DNA of 23,555 nucleotides from Armatimonadota bacterium (lineage in GTDB: Bacteria; Armatimonadota; Zipacnadia; Zipacnadales; JABUFB01): contig JAGPGE010000010.1 in the NCBI GenBank assembly GCA_018056145.1, positions 1 through 23,555 of the forward strand. Reading direction: 5' to 3'. Shown here one piece after another: positions 1 to 6,721 of the stretch. Under the pieces are notes generated by a model. That model had not been told where the DNA came from, searched no databases, and was given only the letters and a program-made list of their open reading frames with translations. Made by a program: the position numbers and the translations under genes. Numbering within the stretch: the stretch's first letter is position 1; each line of letters begins with the position of its first letter.

Positions 1-82
1 GGTCGATCCAGGCCGAGTGAGCCCAGCCGAAGTTGTGTTGCGGACCGTAGCCGATGACGCAGCAGCCGATGGGCGCGTTCAT
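1..82 (-). CDS. Probable Gfo/Idh/MocA-family oxidoreductase, N-terminal fragment
   Basis: Only the first 27 codons lie in the window; the gene continues beyond the left edge. The ATG at 82 is preceded on the minus strand by GGGGAG with a 6-nt spacer, a good ribosome binding site. The residues seen begin MNAPIGCCVIGYGPQHNFG and continue with an AHSAW stretch. A beta strand followed by GxG, a small-residue turn and a nearby His is how the Rossmann NAD(P)-binding domain of Gfo/Idh/MocA sugar and polyol oxidoreductases usually starts. It is the last visible gene of the minus-strand operon, 20 nt after the E1 beta stop, so co-transcription is likely. With so little sequence the family call is tentative and the substrate unknown. 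Confidence 0.5.
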   Translation of the reverse strand, partial: MNAPIGCCVIGYGPQHNFGWAHSAWID

Positions 83-102
83 GTAATGCTCCCCAATGCG
101 GT

Positions 103-1062
103 TTAGCCGACCATTTCGCGGATGGTCCGAGTGATATCGTGTACCTGCGGGATGACGGCATCCTCAAGGGGCGGGCTGTACGGCATAGGGATATTGCGGC
201 TGCCCAGGACCTTCGGCGCGGTCTTCAGCGTTGCCATGTCCGCCTCGACCACCAGCCGCACGATCTCCGCGCCGGCCCCGGCGCGTTCGGCTGCTTCCTG
301 GACCACGAGCAGGCGTCCGGTCTTGCGCACGCTGGCGAGAACCGTCTCCAGGTCGAAAGGCACCAGGCTGCGGGGATCAACCACTTCGACGCTGACTTCT
401 CCCTCCAGCCGCTTCGCAGCCTCCTGGGCCTTGACCGCCGCATATGACCAGGCTACTACCGTGATATCCGTGCCCTCCGACCGCACGACGCCCTGGCCCA
501 GCGGCACCGTGTAGTCATCATCCGGGATCTCGCCCGCAAGGGGGTGCAAGAGGCGGTGCTGGATGAAGACTACCGGCCAGTCGTCGCGGATCGCGCTCTT
601 CATTAGGCCTTTGGCGTCGTAGGGAGTGGAGGGCATAACCACTTTCAGGCCGGGGGTGTGGATGAGCCACGCCTCAAGGCTCTGGCTGTGATGGCCCCCC
701 TCACGGGTGCCGCAGCCGGCCGGGGTCTTGATGACCATCGGCACTTTGTACGCGCCGCCGGACATGAGACTGAGTTTCGCGGCCTGGTTGCAGACCTGGT
801 CCAGGCAGACGCCCAGAAAGTCGCAGTACATGATCTCCACAACCGGCCTGAGCCCGGAAGCGGCAGCACCGACCGCAAGACCCGTGAACCCGGCTTCGGA
901 GATTGGCGTCTGCCAGGCGCGCCGCTCCCGGAATGCGGCGAACAGGTCGTCGGCTTCGCGCACCGAGCCGATGTCTTCGCCGATGACGAACACGTTCTCG
1001 TCGCGCTCCATCTCCTCGCGGAGCGCTTCCCCGATGGCCGCGGCGTATGTGATCTCTCGCAT
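103..1062 (-). CDS. 2-oxo-acid (pyruvate/acetoin-type) dehydrogenase E1 component, beta subunit
   Basis: A 319-residue protein of normal length for the beta chain of heterotetrameric thiamine-diphosphate E1 enzymes (PdhB, AcoB, BkdA2 type). With the alpha chain it decarboxylates a 2-oxo acid, or cleaves acetoin, and passes the acyl group to a lipoyl carrier. Visible landmarks are the N-terminal TYAAAIGEAL start, GED (28-30), the PISEAGFTG segment holding the conserved Glu56, the HHSQSLE motif (124-130) with the active-site His, and VDPRSLVPFD (228-237), which opens the C-terminal transketolase-like domain. The start is supported by AGGAGGA 6 nt before the ATG. It lies 40 nt downstream of the alpha subunit gene. 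No E2 or E3 gene is in the window, so the acyl acceptor is not visible. The true substrate cannot be read from the sequence. Confidence 0.93.
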   Translation of the reverse strand: MREITYAAAIGEALREEMERDENVFVIGEDIGSVREADDLFAAFRERRAWQTPISEAGFTGLAVGAAASGLRPVVEIMYCDFLGVCLDQVCNQAAKLSLMSGGAYKVPMVIKTPAGCGTREGGHHSQSLEAWLIHTPGLKVVMPSTPYDAKGLMKSAIRDDWPVVFIQHRLLHPLAGEIPDDDYTVPLGQGVVRSEGTDITVVAWSYAAVKAQEAAKRLEGEVSVEVVDPRSLVPFDLETVLASVRKTGRLLVVQEAAERAGAGAEIVRLVVEADMATLKTAPKVLGSRNIPMPYSPPLEDAVIPQVHDITRTIREMVG

Positions 1063-1102
1063 GAGTTGTCCTCCTGTTGTGAGCCTGCGATTGCGGCGCG
1101 GG

Positions 1103-2143
1103 TCAGACCTCGAATGCGTCCAGCACAGAGGGATCGGGCAGCGGGCTCTCGATCGCGAAGGCTTCCGCCTCGTCCACCTCGGCCAGCACAGCGTGGGTCA
1201 TCCCCGCGATTCCCTCGTCATCGACGATACCCCGCTGGCGCAACAAGGCCTGGAACAGCACAATCGGATCGCGCTTCTTCCACTCCTCGCATTCGGCGGG
1301 GTTCTGGTGGCCGGAGGACACGCCGCAGTGGCCCTCAAAGCGGTAGGTCTTCGCTTCAATGAAGGTGGGGCCGCCGCCGGTGCGAGCACGCTCGACGGCC
1401 TCACCGGCCGCTTGGTAGACCGCGGTCACATCCTGACCATCCACCGCCACACCGGGCATACCATAGCCCGCCGCGCGAGGAGCGAGATCGTTTGTGGCGG
1501 TAGACAGGCCATACGGAGTGGTATTGGCGTACAGGTTGTTCTCGCAGACGAACAGCACGGGCAGCTTCCACAGGGCCGCCAGGTTCATGGATTCATGCAC
1601 CGTCCCCTGGTTTGCGGCTCCGTCTCCGAAGAACGCCACGGACACCTGGTCGCCGCCCCGATATTTGGCCGCGAAAGCCGGTCCGAGGGCGATCGGAACC
1701 TGTCCGCCCACGATTCCGTTGCCGCCCAGAAAACCATGCTCTACGTCGAACAGGTGCATTGAGCCGCCGAAACCGCCGCTCAGGCCGGTCGTGCGGCCCA
1801 TCAGTTCGGCCAGCGCGGGCTTCAGGCCGCAGCCTTTGGCGATTGCGTGCCCATGGGAACGGTGGCTGCTGACGATCAGGTCATCGTCCCGCAGGTGGGT
1901 GCACACCCCGACGGACACTGCCTCCTGCCCAATGGACAAGTGCACCGCGCCGCCGATCATGCCACTGCTGGCGAAGTCGTAACCCACGCAACTCATCAAC
2001 TCGTCGGAGGTGCGCGCTTCCTGCTCGGGGTCGGCGATGGAGCAGTACCCACGGTAGTCGTAGAAGTCCCTCAGGCGCTCCTCGAAGAAGCGGATGCGCA
2101 TCATCTGGCGCAACATTCGCAGGGCGACATCATCGGGTATCAT
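1103..2143 (-). CDS. 2-oxo-acid (pyruvate/acetoin-type) dehydrogenase E1 component, alpha subunit
   Basis: A 346-residue thiamine-diphosphate-binding subunit paired with the following beta chain. The cofactor motif is clear: GDGAANQGTVHESMN starting at G173, ending in ENN (201-203), the GDG...NN signature that binds Mg2+ and diphosphate. HRSHGHAIAKG (94-104) carries the usual active-site His residues, and GGFGGSMHL (123-131) and GNGIVGGQVP (141-150) are typical of PdhA/AcoA. AAGGAG lies 6 nt before the ATG. Two things are odd. About 30 extra residues (roughly 28-60, rich in Asp, Glu, Ser and Cys) sit between the first helix and the HLSIGQEAV segment, where family members normally have a short GFCHLY-type turn. 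The usual RGHS phosphorylation-loop motif reads FEGHCGVSSG. The acetoin- versus pyruvate-type substrate is undecided. Confidence 0.93.
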   Translation of the reverse strand: MIPDDVALRMLRQMMRIRFFEERLRDFYDYRGYCSIADPEQEARTSDELMSCVGYDFASSGMIGGAVHLSIGQEAVSVGVCTHLRDDDLIVSSHRSHGHAIAKGCGLKPALAELMGRTTGLSGGFGGSMHLFDVEHGFLGGNGIVGGQVPIALGPAFAAKYRGGDQVSVAFFGDGAANQGTVHESMNLAALWKLPVLFVCENNLYANTTPYGLSTATNDLAPRAAGYGMPGVAVDGQDVTAVYQAAGEAVERARTGGGPTFIEAKTYRFEGHCGVSSGHQNPAECEEWKKRDPIVLFQALLRQRGIVDDEGIAGMTHAVLAEVDEAEAFAIESPLPDPSVLDAFEV

Positions 2144-2170
2144 GCTGGTCTCCTTGATTGGGCGCCATTC

Positions 2171-3412
2171 TCACACGCTGATAGGATAGGAACCGAACTC
2201 GAGCGCAGCCTCATATGCCGCCTGGATGTTCTGTGGCGGCGTATTCGGCTGGATGTTATGCACGGGGTTGAACACGAACCCGCCGCCCGGAGCGAAGATG
2301 CGGATTCGCTCTCGAACCTCCTCGCGCACCTGCTCCAGCGTGCCGAAGGGCAGCGTGGACTGGGTCTCCACTCCCCCACCCCAGAAAGTGAGCCGGTCAC
2401 CGTGTTCCTGTTTCAGCTTCGCCGGGTCCATTCCCGCGGCGGACGTCTGGACCGGGTTCAGCGCATCCAGGCCCGCATCCACGAGCATTCCGATGAGATT
2501 GGCGATGCTGCCGCAGGAGTGCTCGAATATGCGCCAGGTTGTGTTCCGGTGAATCCAGGCGAATTGTGCTGCGAGCCCCGGAAGGTAGACTTCCGCGAAT
2601 GTGTCGGGCGAGAACCACTCGGACCGCTGTGTGCCGAAGTCCAGGCCGGTGACGGCAATCACGTCCACCGTATTGCCCAACTCCCCCCAGAGCACCTCCA
2701 GATTCCGCAGTGCGGCCTGGGTAGACAGTTCGAAGAGGGCCTTTACGTAGCCGGGATCGGCCGCGAGCAGCGTCCACCAGTCGGTGAGCGTGCCCACGTA
2801 GCGAAGCCCCAGGTACGGCCATGCGCCGAGGATCAGGGCTTTGTCAGTGTTCCTGCGCAGGCTGTCCGCCCTGCCAGAGAGCCATTCCAGGTCACCCGCG
2901 GGCACGCTCCATTTCGCCGAGGCTTTCTCGATCTCGGAGATCGGTGGCGGCTGCCAGTCCAGATGCCAATCACCGTAGCCGATAGTGTCGAAGTAGAAGC
3001 CGTCTTTCGGCATGCGGCAGGTGTGCCTGCTTGAGGCATCGGCGCTTGCGGGGAACAGCCAGTCACCGTTGGGTCCGATGTCCACATCGAAGGCACCGGG
3101 CACGAGCACCCGGGTGCCGTCCATGAGGGTCCACGGCTTCCAGTTCTCGGCCCGCAGGCCCATGGTGATTGCCGGCGGTTCCACGGGCAGGCAGTCGAGG
3201 CTGAGGCGCTCCACCAGGTCCATTTCGACTTCACCCAACATCTGGTAGGCGTCATACACCTTGACAGGGCGGTCCTCCAGACCCAGACGCCTGCGCAGAC
3301 GATCCAGGGATGTAGCGGCGATTCCCGTGACGAAACTGCCGCCGAGGTCAAGAGGCACCCGGTCGGGTTCGCGGTGGTCAAGTGCGGCAAGGACGCGTTC
3401 GCGGCTGGTCAT
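2171..3412 (-). CDS. UroD/MtaA-superfamily protein (413 aa) with HxC zinc-ligand motif
   Basis: The family includes uroporphyrinogen decarboxylase (HemE) and cobalamin- or coenzyme M-methyltransferases such as MtaA and CmuA. The protein opens with MTSRERVLAALDHREPDRVP, the usual start of the non-HemE branch. It has EHSCGSI (297-303), giving the His298-x-Cys300 pair that binds zinc in MtaA-type enzymes. It ends with FNPVHNIQ and PPQNI (381-396), where methyltransferases have a third ligand; here a His (385) is at the place of the usual Cys. This points to a methyltransferase-like metal site rather than haem biosynthesis, but the substrate is unknown. The open frame extends 58 codons upstream into the neighbouring gene; the ATG at 3412 was chosen because GGAGAG lies 6 nt before it and the family alignment starts there. 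The spacing to the E1 alpha gene is 27 nt. Confidence 0.82.
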   Translation of the reverse strand: MTSRERVLAALDHREPDRVPLDLGGSFVTGIAATSLDRLRRRLGLEDRPVKVYDAYQMLGEVEMDLVERLSLDCLPVEPPAITMGLRAENWKPWTLMDGTRVLVPGAFDVDIGPNGDWLFPASADASSRHTCRMPKDGFYFDTIGYGDWHLDWQPPPISEIEKASAKWSVPAGDLEWLSGRADSLRRNTDKALILGAWPYLGLRYVGTLTDWWTLLAADPGYVKALFELSTQAALRNLEVLWGELGNTVDVIAVTGLDFGTQRSEWFSPDTFAEVYLPGLAAQFAWIHRNTTWRIFEHSCGSIANLIGMLVDAGLDALNPVQTSAAGMDPAKLKQEHGDRLTFWGGGVETQSTLPFGTLEQVREEVRERIRIFAPGGGFVFNPVHNIQPNTPPQNIQAAYEAALEFGSYPISV

Positions 3413-3440
3413 CGTTCGCTCTCCGGACATCACTGTCGAG

Positions 3441-4484
3441 TCAGAGCCACGAGTTCTCGTATGCTGTGTCGTACATGGCGACGATGTTCTCCGGCGGGCT
3501 GACAGCCTGGATGTTGTGGCATGGCCCGAGGATGTACCCGCCGCCGCCGCCAAGAATGCGCAGGTTGTCAAGGACTTCGGCGGCAACGTCGTCCACGGTA
3601 CCGAAGGGGAGCGTCTGCTGGTTGTCCATGCCCCCGTGGAAGACCAGCTTGTCGCCGAAGTCGCGCTTGAGGGCCTCGCGCTCCATGCCCTCGCAGCGCC
3701 ACTGGATTGGATCGAGGACGTCCATGCCCACGGCTATCATGTTGGGAACGTTCTCGCGCACCGCGCCGTCACTGTGGTGGAAGGCATATGCGCCGGCGGA
3801 ATGCACCAGGTCCACCATGCGCTTCATGTGGGGCATGAAGAACTCCTCGATGTGCTTCAGGGAGATGATCAGCCCCTTCTGCGAGCCGACATCTTCGGCG
3901 ACCCACGTCCAGATGACCATGCCGGGTATCTTCTCGTAGATGCGCTCGGCCTTCTGGTAACAGTGGTCATAGAGCTTGCCCAGGACGTAGTGGACCATCT
4001 CGGGGTTCTCGACGAGGTCCATGTACCCCTGAGCCACGCCGCGCAGCCACTTGTAGGTGGCGAAGGGCTCGGACCAGCCGCCGCGGATGACTTGATCCTC
4101 CTTGCCCTTGACCTGGTCCGGGATTTGTGAGAAGTCCCACCAGTCGATGCTAGGCCACTGGTACTCGGCCTCGATCTCGGCGACGGAGTTGAACCGGGCC
4201 AGGGGATGATGGATGGCGTCTTCGTAATGCCCGATGCCGTAGTCCGTGGCCTGGTAACCGATCCCATATTCGTCGGTGTGCGGCGGGAGTTCGGGTCCAA
4301 TCCAGCGCGGGCCGACATCCACGATCGGGTCGAAATGCAGGCGCTCAGCCAGTTGGTCCATGTTGGCCAGGCCGAGATGGTCCAGGATCTTGCGGGTGGC
4401 CTCCGGGGTTGCGCGATAGTCGGCGGGAATGCGGTCGGCCCTCTCGTGGTTGAGGGTTCGCAGCCATCGTTCGCGGGGCGTCAT
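3441..4484 (-). CDS. UroD/MtaA-superfamily protein (347 aa), HSD-type active site
   Basis: First gene of the minus-strand operon, with GGAGGG 5 nt before the ATG. It starts MTPRERWLRTLNHERADRIP, like its downstream neighbour, and shares the C-terminal layout (HGGMDNQQTLPFGT at 283-296, GPCHNIQAVSPPENI at 320-334). It differs at the metal site: the motif is HHSDGAV (236-242), so the Cys of the HxC pair is replaced by Asp239, while Cys322-His323 is present near the C-terminus. HSDG is common in uncharacterised UroD-like proteins of carbohydrate-degrading bacteria. At 347 residues it is near HemE length, but the N-terminal Arg-rich haem-precursor motif is not evident, so haem synthesis is not proposed. 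It may act with the 413-aa paralogue as a pair. Function unknown. Confidence 0.82.
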   Translation of the reverse strand: MTPRERWLRTLNHERADRIPADYRATPEATRKILDHLGLANMDQLAERLHFDPIVDVGPRWIGPELPPHTDEYGIGYQATDYGIGHYEDAIHHPLARFNSVAEIEAEYQWPSIDWWDFSQIPDQVKGKEDQVIRGGWSEPFATYKWLRGVAQGYMDLVENPEMVHYVLGKLYDHCYQKAERIYEKIPGMVIWTWVAEDVGSQKGLIISLKHIEEFFMPHMKRMVDLVHSAGAYAFHHSDGAVRENVPNMIAVGMDVLDPIQWRCEGMEREALKRDFGDKLVFHGGMDNQQTLPFGTVDDVAAEVLDNLRILGGGGGYILGPCHNIQAVSPPENIVAMYDTAYENSWL

Positions 4485-4544
4485 GTCATCCCTCCAGTTC
4501 TGCCGTGTTTCTGGTCAGCAATTTCCCCTACTCCCCATGCGTTT

Positions 4545-4562
4545 CCTGCCTGATGAGGCAGG
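4545..4562. repeat. 7-bp perfect inverted repeat in the 5' leader of the UroD-like operon
   Basis: CCTGCCT-GATG-AGGCAGG forms a 7-bp stem with a 4-nt loop in the 170-bp divergent region between the UroD-like operon and marR. It lies about 60 bp before the minus-strand start codon. No run of T follows on either strand, so it does not look like an intrinsic terminator. It could be an operator or an RNA hairpin in the leader. Confidence 0.35.
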
Positions 4563-4603
4563 TGTTTCGTGGCGAAGGGCGAATTTCCATGTCTAGAATA
4601 CTA

Positions 4604-4632
4604 TTGCAGTCCGAAACTTTTACGTGTAAAAT
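4604..4632 (+). promoter_or_regulatory. Predicted sigma-70-type promoter of the marR-efflux operon
   Basis: TTGCAG (4604-4609, three of six matches to the -35 consensus) and TAAAAT (4627-4632, five of six matches to the -10 consensus) are separated by exactly 17 bp. The predicted start of transcription, near 4639, is only about 16 nt before the GTG start of marR. This AT-rich patch stands out from the GC-rich surroundings. No equally good minus-strand promoter was found by eye. Confidence 0.55.
4618..4631. promoter_or_regulatory. Candidate MarR operator (palindrome over the -10 element)
   Basis: TTTTAC-GT-GTAAAA is a perfect 14-bp palindrome covering most of the predicted -10 box and the spacer. 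A second inverted repeat, TTGCAGT (4604-4610) and ACTGCAA (4633-4639), nearly frames it. MarR dimers bind short palindromes between or over promoter elements of their own operons, so binding here would block RNA polymerase and give autorepression relieved by ligand. The operator role is inferred from position and symmetry. Confidence 0.5.
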
Positions 4633-4654
4633 ACTGCAACCCGGAGGTGCAGAA

Positions 4655-5101
4655 GTGACCTACGAGCCGACCCTGCCGTTGCGTGTGTGGCTGTCGGCGC
4701 TTCGGATGAGCATGTCCGTTCGCCGACACACACGTGTCCTGTTCCAGGAGTACGACTTGTCCGGGCCGCAGTTTGGTGTGCTTCGGGTCCTGCATGCAGC
4801 CGGGGCTGATGGGTTGAAGCTCAGTGAGGTCAGCGATGCCTTACATGTCACCTGCGGGAATATCACGAGCCTCGTAGATGGGCTGGAGCAGAGGGGTTAT
4901 GTCGTGCGCGAGCCGCACCCCGGTGACAGGCGCGTGGTCATGGCGAAGCTGACGCAAGCGGGCGCTGAGGTCTTCAACGAACTTGCGCCGCGGTACCTGG
5001 AGCGGATAGACGGCATTATGAGCTGCCTCACGGCCAGCGAGCAGGAGACGCTCGCAGACCTTCTCGACCGCGTGGCGGAGCATGTAGGCCGGGAGGAATG
5101 A
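4655..5101 (+). CDS. MarR-family transcriptional regulator
   Basis: A 148-residue winged helix-turn-helix regulator of standard MarR length. The frame is open further upstream to 4505, but GGAGG lies 7 nt before the GTG at 4655 and the promoter ends just before it, so this start is chosen. Residues 36-62 contain the first DNA-binding helices (LSGPQFGVLRVL, LKLSEVSDAL). The recognition helix follows (VTCGNITSLVDGLEQRG, 65-81), then the beta wing with the family-typical DRR (91-93). The dimer helices occupy both ends. It is the first gene of the efflux operon and its stop overlaps the start of the TolC-like gene, so it is likely the local, ligand-responsive repressor of the exporter. The inducing compound cannot be told from the sequence. 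Confidence 0.9.
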   Translation: MTYEPTLPLRVWLSALRMSMSVRRHTRVLFQEYDLSGPQFGVLRVLHAAGADGLKLSEVSDALHVTCGNITSLVDGLEQRGYVVREPHPGDRRVVMAKLTQAGAEVFNELAPRYLERIDGIMSCLTASEQETLADLLDRVAEHVGREE

Positions 5102-6675
5102 TGCCAGGAGTAAGCGCATCGACGAAGTGGGCGGAAAAACCCGCCACAACCAGCCGGGCCGGTGTTCTCCGAGCACTGCGGGGGCTGTTCGTTGCAGGCG
5201 CTGTCGTGCTCTCGACTGCCATAGCGACCGCTGCCCCGGACCAGGTCGGCGTCTTCGTGGTCGGACCGGCCGGAGACACCCCTGCCGCGACGGTGGAGCA
5301 GCCACCGGAGGGCACCATGCCCTCCGAGACTCCGACGGAGACGGACCCGCCCAGGGGGACACTGGATCTCCTCGCTCCAGAGACAATCACCACCACTGGT
5401 GGGACCACCGCAGCTCCCCTTTCGAACCTGACAGTCCAGCAGATCACGCCCGAGCAGGCAGCGCAGATCGCGGTTCGCGACAGCCTCCAGCTTGACCTCA
5501 ACGCCGCCACGATCCAGCAGGCTGAGGCCGATCTTCTCCGTGCCCTGGGCCTGGATGATATCACTCTCAGCGCCGGGATGACCCTGGGCCGCACCGGGCC
5601 GTCCACATCGACCGTCTATACGAAGCCCGACGGCACCCCCGGAATTAGGGAATCCGACAACACGATCACCACCCAACGCCTTTCCCTGAACAAGACGCTC
5701 GGTATCGGCCGGCAACTTGAGCGCCAACGGAAGGTCGCGCGGAGTTCCCTGGAGCAGGCCCGGCTCTCGCGGGACGTAGTCACCCGCGCACTGGACATCA
5801 CTGCGCGCGAGTCTGCCTACGAAGTCCTGCGCACGGAACAGATCATCCGGGTCGCGGTGGATCAGGCCAACGCACTGGCCGAGCATCTCGCTATCAGCAA
5901 GGACCTGCTGGAAGTGGGGTCGGTGGCGCGTTTCGAGGTCGTTCAGGCGGAGACCGAACTGGCCCGGGCGCAGGGGGATGTGATCGCGGCCCGCACCGAC
6001 TACGAGCGCGCCCTGGCGAGTCTGCGCCGCCTCCTCGTGATGCCCCAGGACCAGCCTCTCATGGTCATAGCGGGCGATGAGCCCGCGCTGCCCGAGGGGG
6101 ACGAGAACGCCCTGGTTAAGCTAGCGCTGGCGCGGCGACCGGAGGCGCTCGAGGCGGCAGCCGCCGTGGAAGTTGCCCTGGCGCGCCTGCAACTGGCGTT
6201 CACCTCGCGCAATGTGACTGTAGGCGTGTCCGGGTCCATGTCGCGGGATCAGATCGGCCTGTCTACCAACGACTGGCAGTGGCAAATCGCAGTGTCGGCA
6301 ACAAAGCCGATCTTCGATGCCCGCCAGGAGGAAAGCGAGGTTCTGGGGGCCCGCGCGCGTCTGGATGCGGCGCGGGTCAGCCTGCGCGAGGTGCAGGAGG
6401 ACATCGCTCTCGACGTGCGCGAGGCGTCGATCTCGCTGCAGGATGCCCGTGAACGGCTCCGTGTGGCCCAACAGGGCCTAATCGAGGCCCGGGAACGTCT
6501 GGAGATCGCGCGGGTGCGGTACGAGACAGGGTACGCGCTTGGGATTGAGGTTCTCGACGCCCAGGCGTCTTTGACCCTCGCGGACGCGGATGTCGTGAAT
6601 GCTCAGTACAACCTCCAGGTGGCCACTGCCCGCCTGAGGTCCGCGGTGGGTCTGTGGAGCCGGCAAACCGAGTAG
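5101..6675 (+). CDS. TolC-family outer-membrane efflux protein
   Basis: A 524-residue protein from the second of two adjacent ATGs; the first, at 5098, is only 1 nt from the GGAGG and so less likely. The start overlaps the marR stop (ATGA type), indicating translational coupling. Residues about 20-46 form an Arg-bearing signal peptide with a hydrophobic core (LFVAGAVVLSTAIATAA). A Pro/Thr/Glu-rich linker follows (about 60-85). The rest has the two long alpha-helical repeats of outer-membrane efflux proteins, with heptad-like Ala/Leu/Glu/Arg patterns. These include LDITARESAYEVLRTEQIIR in the first half, and REASISLQDARERLRVAQQG and RVRYETGYALGIEVLDAQAS in the second. As a trimer it would form the outer-membrane and periplasmic exit duct for the adaptor and ABC permease downstream. 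Confidence 0.92.
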   Translation: MPGVSASTKWAEKPATTSRAGVLRALRGLFVAGAVVLSTAIATAAPDQVGVFVVGPAGDTPAATVEQPPEGTMPSETPTETDPPRGTLDLLAPETITTTGGTTAAPLSNLTVQQITPEQAAQIAVRDSLQLDLNAATIQQAEADLLRALGLDDITLSAGMTLGRTGPSTSTVYTKPDGTPGIRESDNTITTQRLSLNKTLGIGRQLERQRKVARSSLEQARLSRDVVTRALDITARESAYEVLRTEQIIRVAVDQANALAEHLAISKDLLEVGSVARFEVVQAETELARAQGDVIAARTDYERALASLRRLLVMPQDQPLMVIAGDEPALPEGDENALVKLALARRPEALEAAAAVEVALARLQLAFTSRNVTVGVSGSMSRDQIGLSTNDWQWQIAVSATKPIFDARQEESEVLGARARLDAARVSLREVQEDIALDVREASISLQDARERLRVAQQGLIEARERLEIARVRYETGYALGIEVLDAQASLTLADADVVNAQYNLQVATARLRSAVGLWSRQTE

Positions 6676-6721
6676 CCCGGAGCCGGCGGCCCAGCTCCTT
6701 GCCCGGCGGAGGTCAGACGAT

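Noticed and set aside
1847..3034. Long plus-strand open frame (395 codons) opposite the E1 alpha and UroD-like genes
   Set aside because: It lies antisense to two well-supported genes, has no recognisable motif, and is rich in His, Arg and Gly as expected from the reverse of GC-rich codons. High GC content produces such frames by chance.
2171..4484. Assignment of the UroD-like genes as hemE (haem biosynthesis)
   Set aside because: The HemE-typical N-terminal Arg and Asp motifs are not evident, the metal-site motifs resemble methyltransferase-like members, and no other haem genes are adjacent.
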